Positions 1-7,286 of a DNA stretch of 17,556 nucleotides are shown one piece after another. Below the pieces are notes generated by a model. The model did no database searches. It saw only the letters and a program-made list of their open reading frames with translations, and was not told where the DNA came from. The stretch lies in contig DATKOR010000062.1 in assembly GCA_035524495.1 (NCBI GenBank), positions 1 to 17,556 on the forward strand, in the 5' to 3' direction. The stretch's first letter is position 1. Each line of letters begins with the position of its first letter. Position numbers and translations under genes: made by a program. The DNA is from CAIKZZ01 sp035524495. Lineage in GTDB: Bacteria; Pseudomonadota; Gammaproteobacteria; Steroidobacterales; Steroidobacteraceae.

Positions 1-372
1 GAGCAGCTCGCGCAGCAGCTCCGTCATCCGCTCCGGGGCAACGTAGCCGCGCGCCGCGTCGGCCAGCGCCGTATCGATCTCGCGCAACCGCTCGACCAGC
101 GCCCGGTTGCGGCTCGCGGCGGCGATCGCCGGGTCCTGGACCGCTGCGAGCCCGGCCTCGTCGGCCGCCTGGCCGCGACGGCGCACCTCCGCGAGGCGCT
201 GCTCGGCGGTGCGCGCGCGCGCGGCGATCGGGTCCATCAGCAGCGACTGCCACGCGACGTAGATGAGCGCGACGCCGCCGCCGAAGATCAGCCCGCGCTC
301 GCGCAGCGACAGCCGGTCGATGCGCTCGAGGAGCGGCCGCAGCCGCGCGCCGACGTTTGCGAGGGCGTTCAC
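1..372 (-). CDS. mshJ: MSHA biogenesis protein MshJ-like (PilO-like), 3' end outside window
   Basis: The first 124 codons are visible, and the reading frame is open to the window edge. In the MSHA type IV pilus system MshJ is the PilO-like inner-membrane protein that pairs with the PilN-like protein to form the assembly platform. The sequence fits that architecture: a short basic cytoplasmic segment ending in LSLRERGLI, one hydrophobic membrane span at about residues 25-42, then a charged, Ala/Glu/Arg-rich stretch likely to be a periplasmic coiled coil. The start is a GTG that overlaps the stop of the upstream PilN-like gene (GTGA), which implies translational coupling. The name rests on gene order (mshI, PilN-like, this gene) and topology more than on diagnostic residues. 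A GspM/PilO protein of a related pilus or secretion system is the alternative. Confidence 0.7.
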   Translation of the reverse strand, partial: MNALANVGARLRPLLERIDRLSLRERGLIFGGGVALIYVAWQSLLMDPIAARARTAEQRLAEVRRRGQAADEAGLAAVQDPAIAAASRNRALVERLREIDTALADAARGYVAPERMTELLRELL

Positions 373-998
373 TTGGCCTTCTCCGGCTCGGGCAGCGTGA
401 GCCCGGGGGCCCCGAGCTCGAACACCGTGAGCGCCGGTGCCTCCTCGGGCTTCGCGCGACGCATCACCAGATGGTCGAAGCGCGCCCCGTCGAGCGCGTG
501 CTCCTCGCCGAGCGCGGCGAGGTAGGCCGGGACCAGCCGGGGGTCCGTCGCCGCACCTTCGAAGGCGAGCCGGCTGTCGCCGGTGGCGACCACGAGCTTC
601 CTGAGCCACAGCCCGTCGATCTGGCGCCGGGCCAGCGACTCGAGTCGCGCCGCGAAACCGGAGCCGGGACTCGCGACGCCCTTCTTGACGAGGTCGAGCG
701 CGAGCTCGCGCGCGGAAATCTCCGCCGACAGCGTCCGGGCCGCGGCATCGAGCTCGGCGGCGCTTTCCTTGGGGCGCATCGCCGCGGCCGCGCGCTCGGC
801 GAGCGCGAGCCGGGCCGCCTGCTGCTGCTCGAGCGCGGCGATCGCGCGCTCGACGCGCGCGGCGCGCCACGAGGCGTAGCCAGCCAGCAGCGCGAGGCAC
901 GCGGCGAGTACGCCGAGACCGGTGCCGATCGCGCGCGCCGAGAACAGACGCTTCTCGGCGCCGAGGATCGGTTGATACAGGTTGACCTGCTGTTCCAT
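369..998 (-). CDS. MSHA biogenesis PilN-like protein (MshI2 type)
   Basis: This 209-residue protein has the PilN layout. A short cytoplasmic N terminus carries the conserved QQVNLYQP motif, used by PilN-like proteins to contact the PilM-like partner. One membrane span follows at about residues 24-46, then an Ala/Glu/Arg-rich coiled coil at about 47-100 and a small periplasmic domain rich in alternating hydrophobic residues at about 115-195. It should sit in the inner membrane between the upstream MshI (PilM-like) and downstream MshJ (PilO-like) proteins. The ATG at 998 was chosen because the QVNLY motif follows it directly. The frame is open further upstream, but that part overlaps mshI and is compositionally a shadow. 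It lies 10 bp after mshI and overlaps mshJ by 4 bp, so the three genes form one operon. Confidence 0.82.
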   Translation of the reverse strand: MEQQVNLYQPILGAEKRLFSARAIGTGLGVLAACLALLAGYASWRAARVERAIAALEQQQAARLALAERAAAAMRPKESAAELDAAARTLSAEISARELALDLVKKGVASPGSGFAARLESLARRQIDGLWLRKLVVATGDSRLAFEGAATDPRLVPAYLAALGEEHALDGARFDHLVMRRAKPEEAPALTVFELGAPGLTLPEPEKAK

Positions 999-1008
999 GG
1001 GGTGGCGC

Positions 1009-1950
1009 TCAGAGCGAGCGGTGCTCCTCCCGCAGCGCCGCGCCGATCGCGAGCAGGCATGTCGCCTGGGTCGCGGCATCGACCGGTTGCGCGCAATGGA
1101 GCAGGCGGTTGAGATCGAGGGCCTCGACCTCGAGGCCGGTCTCGCGGCGCAGGTCCTCGGCGAGCGTGTCGGCGCGCGGGCCGGCCGGCGCGATCGCGAT
1201 GCGCGTGATCGGCGGCTGATCGAAGTGGCGCTCGTAGTAATCGAGCGAGCGCTGCAGCTCGAGCACGACGCCGGTGGGATCGACGCGGCCTTCGGCCGGT
1301 GCGCCGGCATTCAGGTTGTAGCGCAGCGTCGCCTGCAGGTCCATCTGCCGCGCGAAGTAGAACGTGCGGCCACGGACCAGCACGACGCTGGCCGCGGTCT
1401 CGCCGAGGTGCAGCAGCGCGACGCCGCGGTCGGCGGTCGGGACGAGCGCCGCCAGATTGCGCAGGCAGAGCTCGGGGACGTCGACGACGTCGAAGGCCGA
1501 CAGGCCGCTCAGCGCCGCCGCGTGGCGCTCGACGGAGGCGCGGCGCGCCGCGACCGCATACAGCATCCGGCCCTGCCCGCCGCGGCCCTGGTTCGGCACG
1601 TCGATGACGTCGATGACGGCGTCCTCGACCCGAAAGTCGATCGCATCGCGCAGCCGCCAGCGCATCGCCGCGCGCAGTTCGGCGGGCGGCACGTCCGGCG
1701 CCTCGACGAGCGCGAGCTGGTAGTCCTCCGAGCGCAGCACCGTGCTCGCGGGGAGCCGCGGCAGTTCGAGCCGCGCCAGCGCCTCGGCCATCGCCTCGGG
1801 CGTGCCGGACTCGAGGCGCAGCGCCTCGCAGCGCTCGAGCACTGGCGCGCCGCCGTCGCGGCGCACGACCGCGACCGCGAGCTGGTCACGACCGAACGCG
1901 ACGCCGAGGCGGCCCCGGGCCGCTACCGCCTTTTTCAAGAGTCCGAACAC
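1009..1950 (-). CDS. mshI: MSHA biogenesis protein MshI (PilM-like, actin fold)
   Basis: The roughly 313-residue cytoplasmic protein resembles PilM/MshI, the actin-like ATPase-fold component that docks onto the PilN-like protein of the type IV pilus platform. Visible features are LGVAFGRDQLAVAVV near the N terminus (first actin-like strands), AMRWRLRDAIDFRVEDAV in the first third (PilM-like core), GVALLHLGETAASVVLVRG in the middle (second phosphate-loop-like segment), and a C-terminal CLLAIGAALRE helix. I prefer the GTG at 1950, since GGAG lies 6 bases upstream of it and the protein then begins VFGLLKKA as PilM-type proteins do. An in-frame ATG at 1962 would add four residues but has no ribosome-binding site. 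The gene is the first of the msh operon seen here, and about 125 bp of non-coding DNA precedes it. Confidence 0.82.
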   Translation of the reverse strand: MFGLLKKAVAARGRLGVAFGRDQLAVAVVRRDGGAPVLERCEALRLESGTPEAMAEALARLELPRLPASTVLRSEDYQLALVEAPDVPPAELRAAMRWRLRDAIDFRVEDAVIDVIDVPNQGRGGQGRMLYAVAARRASVERHAAALSGLSAFDVVDVPELCLRNLAALVPTADRGVALLHLGETAASVVLVRGRTFYFARQMDLQATLRYNLNAGAPAEGRVDPTGVVLELQRSLDYYERHFDQPPITRIAIAPAGPRADTLAEDLRRETGLEVEALDLNRLLHCAQPVDAATQATCLLAIGAALREEHRSL

Positions 1951-2037
1951 GCGACACTCCATGCCGGCCCGGCCGCAGATTTCGGCCAGTCACTGCATCA
2001 GGTAGCGGTTTCGGCGTACGGATCTTTAACAGAACGG

Positions 2038-2043
2038 CTTATA
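2038..2043 (-). promoter_or_regulatory. Candidate -10 box upstream of msh genes
   Basis: TATAAG on the minus strand matches the sigma70 -10 consensus at five of six positions and lies about 85 bases before the mshI start. No convincing -35 box lies 16-18 bases upstream, where the sequence is GC-only, so this is a weak candidate. Confidence 0.2.
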
Positions 2044-2061
2044 CGCGCGAGCTGGCGCGCG
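2044..2061 (-). terminator. Weak hairpin after the response regulator gene
   Basis: CGCGCG and CGCGCG flank the loop AGCTGG (or its complement), giving a 6-bp GC stem 26 bases after the response-regulator stop. On the minus strand TATAAGCC follows, with no T-tract, so termination here is possible but unproven. Confidence 0.25.
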
Positions 2062-2087
2062 CCCGCGGGCCGGGTTCGTGACGCGGT

Positions 2088-2759
2088 TCACGGATTGGGC
2101 TGGCCCGCCTTGGAGCCTGGCGCGTCGTCGCCCGAGGCCCATTGCACCGCGTAGCGCACCAGATCGGCCGCCGAGCCGAGTCCCAGCTTCTCGCGCATGT
2201 TGCGCCGGTGCGAATCGACGGTCTTGGCGCTCATGCCGAGCGCGACCGCGATGTCCTGCGTGCTCTGGCCGCGCGCGATCTGGCGCAGCACCTCGCGCTC
2301 GCGCTGCGTGAGCGCATCGGTCGGCTGCGCCGCGTCGCGGGTGCGCGTCATGCGCGCGTAAAGCCGGCCCGCGAGCGCCGCGCTCACGTAATGCTCGCCG
2401 GTGAGCACCTTGCGCACGGCGGTCAGGATGACCTGCGAGGCCTCCTGCTTCATCACGTAGCCGCGCACGCCCATCGCCAGCAGGCGCTCGCCGTACACGG
2501 CCTCGTCGTGCATCGACAGCACCAGGATCGGCAGCGCCGGCCAGCGCTGGCGCAGCGTGCCGACCAGCGAGACGCCGTCGTCGGCGCCCAGCGTGAGATC
2601 GAGCACGACGACGTCCGGGCCGAGCAGCTCGATCGCCTTGAGCGCACTCGCCGCCGAGTCGGCTTCCCCGCACACCTCGAGGTCGGTCTCCGCCGCGAAG
2701 AGCTCGTTCAGCCCCTCGCGCATCAGCGGATGGTCGTCGACGATCAGGACTTTGGCCAT
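2088..2759 (-). CDS. NarL/LuxR-family response regulator
   Basis: The 223-residue protein has the standard two-domain layout. An N-terminal receiver domain (about 1-120) contains the acidic pocket D8/D9, the phospho-acceptor D54 in VVVLDLTLG, the switch residue S82 and the conserved K104. A C-terminal LuxR-type helix-turn-helix (about 148-205) contains LTQREREVLRQIARGQST, then SAKTVDSHRRNMREKLG. All key residues are present, so it should be phosphorylated and bind DNA. The start is preceded by AAGGTGG at good spacing. It lies 72 bp downstream of a triple-PAS membrane protein that lacks a kinase domain, so its phosphodonor is not encoded here. Its target genes are unknown; the neighbouring msh operon is one candidate by position only. 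Confidence 0.93.
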   Translation of the reverse strand: MAKVLIVDDHPLMREGLNELFAAETDLEVCGEADSAASALKAIELLGPDVVVLDLTLGADDGVSLVGTLRQRWPALPILVLSMHDEAVYGERLLAMGVRGYVMKQEASQVILTAVRKVLTGEHYVSAALAGRLYARMTRTRDAAQPTDALTQREREVLRQIARGQSTQDIAVALGMSAKTVDSHRRNMREKLGLGSAADLVRYAVQWASGDDAPGSKAGQPNP

Positions 2760-2831
2760 CGGCCACCTTGCGCTGTCGCGCCCTGGACCTGCCGGGATGG
2801 CACCCCAGAGGCATTCCGTCGCCGACCTATT

Positions 2832-4253
2832 CTATGCGGTGCGCCGCCCCCCGGCGCAATCCGGTAGCGCTGTGCCTGCGGGCGTTACACCGGCCTCGGC
2901 GCAGGCCGCTTCGGATCCGGCACGGGCGGTGGTCAAGAAGGCCAGAAAACCCTGCGGCGCGGAGCTCTCGCTGCAGCGCGGGACGAGGCTCAGCGTCTGC
3001 GGCCGCCGCAGGCCGCCGCGCTCGACCACGACCGGCAAGCACACCGATTCCCCGCCGAGGGCACGGCGCGCGGCCGCGGCGACTGCCTCCGGGTCGTCCG
3101 CCCCGAGCAGCTCGACGAGCGTGCGCCCGACCGGTTCGTGGGCGAGGCCGAGCCGCGCACACAGCGCGCGGTTGCAGCGGGTCATCACCTGCGCCCGATC
3201 GAAGCGCGCGGTCGGAGTCGGCGCATCGTCGAGCAGCGTCTCGCAGGCGAGCTGCAGGACCTCCGCCTGACGCCTGGCGCCCGCCTCGACCGCGCGGTCG
3301 ACGAGCACCGCGACGAACTCGCCGTGGCGCGGCTCGATCATCGCCGCGCTCAGCAGCACCGGCACGCGCGTGCCGTCGGCGCGCACGTACTCCGTCGCGA
3401 CGGGGCCGGCGGTCCCCTGCATCTCGAGGTCCGCGCGGACCGCGCGATGGAGTGCGCGCTGATCCGCCGGCACGAGCTTCTCGAGCTCGACCGGCAGCTG
3501 CGAGGGCCTGAGGCCGAACGCCTCGATCAGCGCCGGGTTCGCTTCCTCGAGCGTGCCGCGTCGCAGGTTCCCGACCAGCATGCCGACGGCGCTCGAGTCG
3601 AACAGCCGCCGGAAGCGCCGCTCCATCGAGCGCCGCTGGCTTTCGGCGAGCTGTTCGCGCGTGAGGTCGACGAGCGTCGCCTCGAAGGCGACCGCCTCGC
3701 CCGCCTCGTTCCACACCGCCTGGATCGCCGCCAGCGCGACGACGTTGAGTCCGTCGGCGCGTCGCAGCCGCATCTCGATGTTCTCGAGCGCGCCCTGCGC
3801 GCGGGCGCGCTGCAGGACCGCCTGGAACGTCCCCGGTCCGATGTAGGTCCGCTCGATGAAGTCGGGCGCAAGGAGCTCCGCTTCGGAACGACAGCCGAGC
3901 AGGGCGACGAGTCCCGGGTTGACGGCCGTCAGCCGCCCGGCGGCGTCGGCGCAGAACGCGCCGACGCCGAGCGTGTCGAAGAGCTTGCGGTAGCGCCGCT
4001 CGCTGTCGGCCGCGGCGCGGTGCGCGTCCGCGAGTTCGCGCCGCGCGCGCCGCCGCTCGTTCTCGGCAAGCAGGCTCATCGCGAGCGCAAGGAGTGCCGC
4101 GACCGCCGCAAGCCACTCGCCGCTCGCGAACAGCGCGGTTGCGCCGGCCGCCGCGACCCATGCGAGGCCGCGCAGCAGGAACAACGGCGAGGGGCCGCGC
4201 CGGCCGTCGCGGCCGTGCGCCGGCCCGCGATCGGACGCCGGGTCAGGAATCAT
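2832..4253 (-). CDS. Membrane-anchored triple-PAS sensor protein without output domain
   Basis: The 473-residue protein has two closely spaced hydrophobic segments (about 24-42 and 47-63), a basic, Glu/Arg-rich linker helix (64-88) and then three PAS-like modules. PAS1 (about 86-200) contains RRYRKLFDTLGVGAFCAD and the typical DGLNVVALAAIQAVWNEAGE end. PAS2 (about 212-322) contains RRFRRLFDSSAVGMLVGN and ANPALIEAFG, with YVRADGTRVPVLLSAAMI. PAS3 (about 335-445) is more degenerate. No histidine-kinase H-box, HATPase, GGDEF, EAL or methyl-accepting domain follows; the last 30 residues are Ala/Gly-rich and end at a clean stop. The small extracytoplasmic loop suggests cytosolic sensing (ligand, haem or flavin not determinable). 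Its only evident partner is the response regulator 72 bp downstream. GGAG lies a few bases before the ATG. Confidence 0.85.
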   Translation of the reverse strand: MIPDPASDRGPAHGRDGRRGPSPLFLLRGLAWVAAAGATALFASGEWLAAVAALLALAMSLLAENERRRARRELADAHRAAADSERRYRKLFDTLGVGAFCADAAGRLTAVNPGLVALLGCRSEAELLAPDFIERTYIGPGTFQAVLQRARAQGALENIEMRLRRADGLNVVALAAIQAVWNEAGEAVAFEATLVDLTREQLAESQRRSMERRFRRLFDSSAVGMLVGNLRRGTLEEANPALIEAFGLRPSQLPVELEKLVPADQRALHRAVRADLEMQGTAGPVATEYVRADGTRVPVLLSAAMIEPRHGEFVAVLVDRAVEAGARRQAEVLQLACETLLDDAPTPTARFDRAQVMTRCNRALCARLGLAHEPVGRTLVELLGADDPEAVAAAARRALGGESVCLPVVVERGGLRRPQTLSLVPRCSESSAPQGFLAFLTTARAGSEAACAEAGVTPAGTALPDCAGGRRTA

Positions 4254-4299
4254 TGCGCTCCGCCGCAGTCGCCCGGGCGGAGGCTGGGCGTACTGTCGG

Positions 4300-4309
4300 C
4301 TACCGGTAG
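4300..4309. repeat. 10-bp perfect palindrome CTACCGGTAG
   Basis: A perfect palindrome lies in the 108-bp gap, about 47 bases upstream of the PAS gene start. It could be a dimer-binding operator for the PAS/response-regulator operon or simply chance. No clear promoter was seen next to it. Confidence 0.3.
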
Positions 4310-4333
4310 ATCGGCCGGATCCGCGGGCTCTTG

Positions 4334-4351
4334 AGCCGGGAACGGCCGGCT
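4334..4351 (-). terminator. Candidate hairpin after the yceI operon
   Basis: AGCCGG and CCGGCT flank a 6-base loop, forming a stem 10 bases beyond the stop of the last gene of the yceI-b561-yceI operon. No T-tract follows on the minus strand, so this is a weak intrinsic terminator or only a transcript-end hairpin. Confidence 0.3.
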
Positions 4352-4361
4352 GAGGCGTGCG

Positions 4362-4955
4362 TCACGGTCGCTTTGCGACCGGCTTCGGCGCGGCGACCGG
4401 CTGGACCGCGAGCGCCAGGTGCACGACGACCTCGACTTTGCGCCCGACCATGCTCTCGTCGGCCCACTCGCCGGCGCCGAGCCCGAAGTCCAGGCGATCG
4501 AGCATCACGCGCGCATCGAGCGTCGCACCCCCGGCCGCCGGCTTCCACGCGAACGGAAATGCGATGCGCTTGGTGTGGCCCTTGATGACGAGGTCGGCGT
4601 CGCCGACGGGCCCGGCGGGCGTCGCGCGGATCGCCACCGTCCGGAACGTCGCCGTCGGGAACTTCGCGGCATCGAACCAGTCCGCGGTCACGAGCGCCTG
4701 GTCGCGGTCGGGACTCTGCGTGTCGATCGACTTGATGCGGATCGTCACGTCGAGCGAGGAGCCGGCGAGATCGTCGGCGGCGTAGGCGATGTTGGCGTCG
4801 AAATCGCGGAGCGCGCCCGTGAACTTCTCGCCCTGCTGGGTGCCGACGAAGGTCAGCGTGCTCTGCGCCGGAACCACGACGTAGCGCGGCGCGGCCAGCG
4901 TCGGCGCCGCGACGCCGGCGAGCAGCAGCGCGAGCATCGCGCCAGCGCCGTTCAC
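4362..4955 (-). CDS. YceI-family periplasmic protein (first copy)
   Basis: This secreted protein of about 197 residues belongs to the YceI family, lipocalin-like beta barrels that bind isoprenoid-type lipids such as polyisoprenoid quinones. A hydrophobic signal peptide (MLALLLAGVAAPTLAA) is followed by the family opening YVVVPAQSTLTFVGTQQG. The signature TADWFDAAKFPTATF, GDADLVIKGHTKRIAFPF and a final strand KVEVVVHLALAV follow. The GTG at 4955 overlaps the stop of the cytochrome b561 gene by 4 bp (GTGA), which suggests coupling. The ATG at 4937 is the alternative and leaves a tidier signal peptide. This is the last gene of a three-gene operon with b561 and a second yceI. The C-terminal tail is Pro/Lys-rich (VAAPKPVAKRP). 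Confidence 0.88.
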   Translation of the reverse strand: MNGAGAMLALLLAGVAAPTLAAPRYVVVPAQSTLTFVGTQQGEKFTGALRDFDANIAYAADDLAGSSLDVTIRIKSIDTQSPDRDQALVTADWFDAAKFPTATFRTVAIRATPAGPVGDADLVIKGHTKRIAFPFAWKPAAGGATLDARVMLDRLDFGLGAGEWADESMVGRKVEVVVHLALAVQPVAAPKPVAKRP

Positions 4956-5506
4956 TGGGCCCCCCGGCGCGCGACCAGCATCGAGCGCAGCGTGTGGTCG
5001 CGATCGATGAAGTGGTGCTTGAGCGCCGCGAGCGCGTGCAGCACGACGATGGCGATCAGCACCACGACGGCCGACTCGTGGACGTCCTTCGCGGTGGCCT
5101 TGAGCACCGGGTTGCTCGCAGTCAGCGCCGGAAGGTTGAAAAGATGAAACCACTGCAGCGGGAAGCCCGCCGCCGAGTTGTAGAGCCAGCCCGACAGCGG
5201 GATCAGCAACATGAGCACGTAGAGCAGCCCGTGCGAGGCCGCCGCGGCCCGCGCCTGCCACGCCGGCATCGGCGCCAGCGCCGGCCGCCGCTCGGAGAAC
5301 CGCCACAGCAGCCTCAGCAGCCCGAGCCCGAGCAGCGTGAGGCCGATCGACTTGTGCAGCGCATAGATCCGGAGCTTCCTGGCGCCGAGGGGCAGGTCGG
5401 TCATGTAGTAGCCGATCGGGATGATCGTTGCGAACAGGACCAGCATGCCCCAGTGGAACAGGCGCGTGACCGCGCCCCATGCGGTGGCAGTCGCGCGCAG
5501 TGCCAT
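4952..5506 (-). CDS. Cytochrome b561-family membrane haem protein
   Basis: This 184-residue protein is a four-helix di-haem b membrane protein of the bacterial cytochrome b561 (CybB/YceJ) type, expected to move electrons between quinol and periplasmic acceptors. Candidate haem-ligand histidines lie in RLFHWG (H18), YALHKSIG (H51), DVHESAVVV (H143) and IVVLHALAALKHH (H157, H164/165). Membrane spans are at about 20-36, 50-68, 90-110 and 145-163. The ATG at 5506 was chosen because the RLFHWG helix follows at the usual distance and AAGG lies upstream. The frame is open 54 bases further upstream, but only over the preceding yceI gene. It sits between two yceI genes, 4 bp after one and overlapping the other by 4 bp, which extends the known YceJ-YceI pairing. 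Confidence 0.92.
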   Translation of the reverse strand: MALRATATAWGAVTRLFHWGMLVLFATIIPIGYYMTDLPLGARKLRIYALHKSIGLTLLGLGLLRLLWRFSERRPALAPMPAWQARAAAASHGLLYVLMLLIPLSGWLYNSAAGFPLQWFHLFNLPALTASNPVLKATAKDVHESAVVVLIAIVVLHALAALKHHFIDRDHTLRSMLVARRGAQ

Positions 5507-5510
5507 CGCA

Positions 5511-6092
5511 TCAGGCCTTCGGCACGTACGACTCGACCTCGATGCGGATCGTGACGTCATCGCCGACGACGGGCAGCAGGTAGGTCACGCCGAACTCGGA
5601 GCGGTGCACCGTCACCGTCGCCGTGAAGCCCGCGGCCGGCGTCTTGCGCATCGGGTGCTCGCCGACCTTGTTGACCGTGAGGTCGAGCACCACCGGCTTC
5701 GTGACCCCGTGGACCGTCAGATCGCCGTGGACCCGGCCGTGCGTCGCGTCGGTCCTCTCGATCCGGTTGCTGACGAAGCTGATCTCCGGGTAGGTCGCGG
5801 CGTCCAGGAAGTCGTGGCTCAGCACGTGCGTGTTCCACTTGACGTCGCCGAGCTCGAGCGTCTGGACCGGGATCTTGGCCTCGACCTTCGACTTCGACCA
5901 GTCGTCGTTGTCGAACACCAACGTGCCGTCGCCGACGCGGAACTCGCCGACCGAATTCGAGAAGCCGAGGTGGTTGATGTAGAAGGTCACGCGCGAGTGG
6001 GTCGTGTCGAACGTGTAGGTGACGGGCGCGGCGGATGCGGCGCTGCCGAGGCCGATCAGGGCGGCGGCGAGGAACGGGGCGCTGAACTTCAT
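5511..6092 (-). CDS. YceI-family periplasmic protein (second copy)
   Basis: A 193-residue secreted YceI-family protein opens the yceI-b561-yceI operon. The signal peptide is clear (MKFSAPFLAAALIGLGSAASA, cleaved before APVTYTFD). The mature domain shows FDTTHSRVTFYINHLGFSN, then HVLSHDFLDAATYPEISFVS (the family signature), HGDLTVHGVTKPVVLDLTV, and the terminal GVTYLLPVVGDDVTIRIEVE. It is clearly diverged from the other copy, so the pair is not a recent duplication. The ATG at 6092 has GGAG 7 bases upstream. The 160 bp upstream, as far as the LysR stop, holds no convincing sigma70 promoter by eye. Confidence 0.92.
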   Translation of the reverse strand: MKFSAPFLAAALIGLGSAASAAPVTYTFDTTHSRVTFYINHLGFSNSVGEFRVGDGTLVFDNDDWSKSKVEAKIPVQTLELGDVKWNTHVLSHDFLDAATYPEISFVSNRIERTDATHGRVHGDLTVHGVTKPVVLDLTVNKVGEHPMRKTPAAGFTATVTVHRSEFGVTYLLPVVGDDVTIRIEVESYVPKA

Positions 6093-6224
6093 GATTACTC
6101 CGTAGGTCAAGGGGCGCGAATTCGGAGGCGGCGCGGGATGCGGCAGTGTAGCGGCATCGACGCGACATCCTGATATCGGTTGATGCTCGGCTGCTATTGT
6201 CAGGGCATGGGGCCGGGCTGGATA

Positions 6225-6238
6225 GGACCGCCGGGTCC
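6225..6238 (-). terminator. Small hairpin after the LysR gene
   Basis: GGACC and GGTCC flank a 4-base loop and lie about 15 bases after the LysR stop codon. The stem is only 5 bp and has no T-tract, so confidence is low. Confidence 0.22.
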
Positions 6239-6252
6239 AACACGAGGTTTCC

Positions 6253-7194
6253 CTAACGCGAACGTCGGCCCTCGTCGGCGACGCTCTCCCAGGGCGGGCG
6301 CGGCCGCATCGCGGCGACCAGCCGCTCGACGACCGCCCGGACCCGGGGCGCGCCGTGGCGGTCGCGCGGATAGAGCGCGTGCAGCGCGGTCGGCGTCGGC
6401 CGGCACGCGGGCAGCACCCGCACCAGGCGACCGGCGCGCAGCGCATCGGCCACGATGAACTCCGGCACCAGCAGCAGCCCAAGACCGGCCATCGCCGCGC
6501 CGCGCATCAGCTCGCCGTTGTTCGCGACGAAGCGGCTCTTGACGCGCACGGTTCTGAGCTCGCTCGAGCCGCGCTGCGGCTGGAACTGCCACACTTGCCC
6601 GGCCGCGAGGTGCGCGTAGCCGATGCAGTCGTGCTCCGGCAGCGCCTCGAGGCTCGGCGGCATGCCGGCCCTCGCGAGGTATGCGGGGCTCGCGCACAGT
6701 ACGCTTGGGATGTCGGCGAGCTTGCGACCGATCAGCGAGGAGTCGGCGAGCGCGCCGACCCGGATCCCGAGGTCGTAGCCGCTGCCGAGCAGGTCGACGA
6801 CCCGGTCGTCGAGGTCGATCGCGACCTCGAGGGCCGGGTGCTCGCGCAACAACGGCCAGAGCATGTCGCCAAGGTACATCGTGCCGAAGGTCATCGGCGC
6901 CGCGATCCGCAGCAGGCCCCTGAGCTCGCCATCCGCCTCGCGTACCGCGCTCGCCGCCTCGTCGAGCGCCGCCAGGATCGCCCGCCCGCGCTCGTAAAAG
7001 GTCCGGCCGCGGTCGGTCAGCATGACGCTGCGCGGCGAGCGCTTCAGAAGCGTCGCGCCGAGCCCGCGCTCGAGCTCGCTGACGCGCTTGCTGACGACCG
7101 ACTTCGCGACGCCGAGCCGCCGGGCCGCGGCCGATACGCTCCCGGTCTCGACGACTGCGGCGAAGGCGGAGATGTCGTCCAGCTTCATCGGCAT
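6253..7194 (-). CDS. LysR-family transcriptional regulator
   Basis: This protein of about 313 residues has a typical LysR winged helix-turn-helix at its N terminus (AFAAVVETGSVSAAARRLGV, then SVVSKRVSELERGLGATLL). The linker and the two-lobed periplasmic-binding-like effector domain follow (LRIAAPMTFGTMYLGDML, YDLGIRVGALADSSLIGRKL, AAMAGLGLLLVPEF). It resembles the group that regulates an adjacent divergent gene. The divergent neighbour here is the CDGSH iron-sulfur protein 83-92 bp away, its likely target. Three in-frame ATGs occur at 7203, 7194 and 7188. I chose 7194 because AGGGG lies 9 bases upstream, while 7203 directly abuts that AGGGG. The effector is not predictable from sequence. Confidence 0.92.
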   Translation of the reverse strand: MPMKLDDISAFAAVVETGSVSAAARRLGVAKSVVSKRVSELERGLGATLLKRSPRSVMLTDRGRTFYERGRAILAALDEAASAVREADGELRGLLRIAAPMTFGTMYLGDMLWPLLREHPALEVAIDLDDRVVDLLGSGYDLGIRVGALADSSLIGRKLADIPSVLCASPAYLARAGMPPSLEALPEHDCIGYAHLAAGQVWQFQPQRGSSELRTVRVKSRFVANNGELMRGAAMAGLGLLLVPEFIVADALRAGRLVRVLPACRPTPTALHALYPRDRHGAPRVRAVVERLVAAMRPRPPWESVADEGRRSR

Positions 7195-7224
7195 CGTTCG
7201 CATCCCCTGTCCGGCGTGTGCGAC

Positions 7225-7230
7225 AGTATA
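7225..7230 (-). promoter_or_regulatory. Candidate -10 box for the LysR gene
   Basis: TATACT on the minus strand matches the sigma70 -10 at five of six positions and lies about 30 bases before the LysR start. The expected -35 region is GC-only, which would fit an activator-dependent or weak promoter. It sits in the divergent LysR/CDGSH intergenic region, where LysR proteins usually bind. Confidence 0.3.
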
Positions 7231-7286
7231 GGTGGTCGTGCTGCGCGCCCGCGGCGGTGCGACCGGCAGCCACCGGGGGTGCGTCC

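Noticed and set aside
3138..4334. 398-residue antisense open frame over the PAS gene
   Set aside because: It is low-complexity, Arg/Glu/Ala-rich and lacks motifs; the minus-strand PAS modules are convincing.
6093..6252. Promoter for the yceI operon (CTGACA and TACACT on the minus strand)
   Set aside because: CTGACA and the only -10-like hexamers are not at a usable spacing, so no promoter was claimed.
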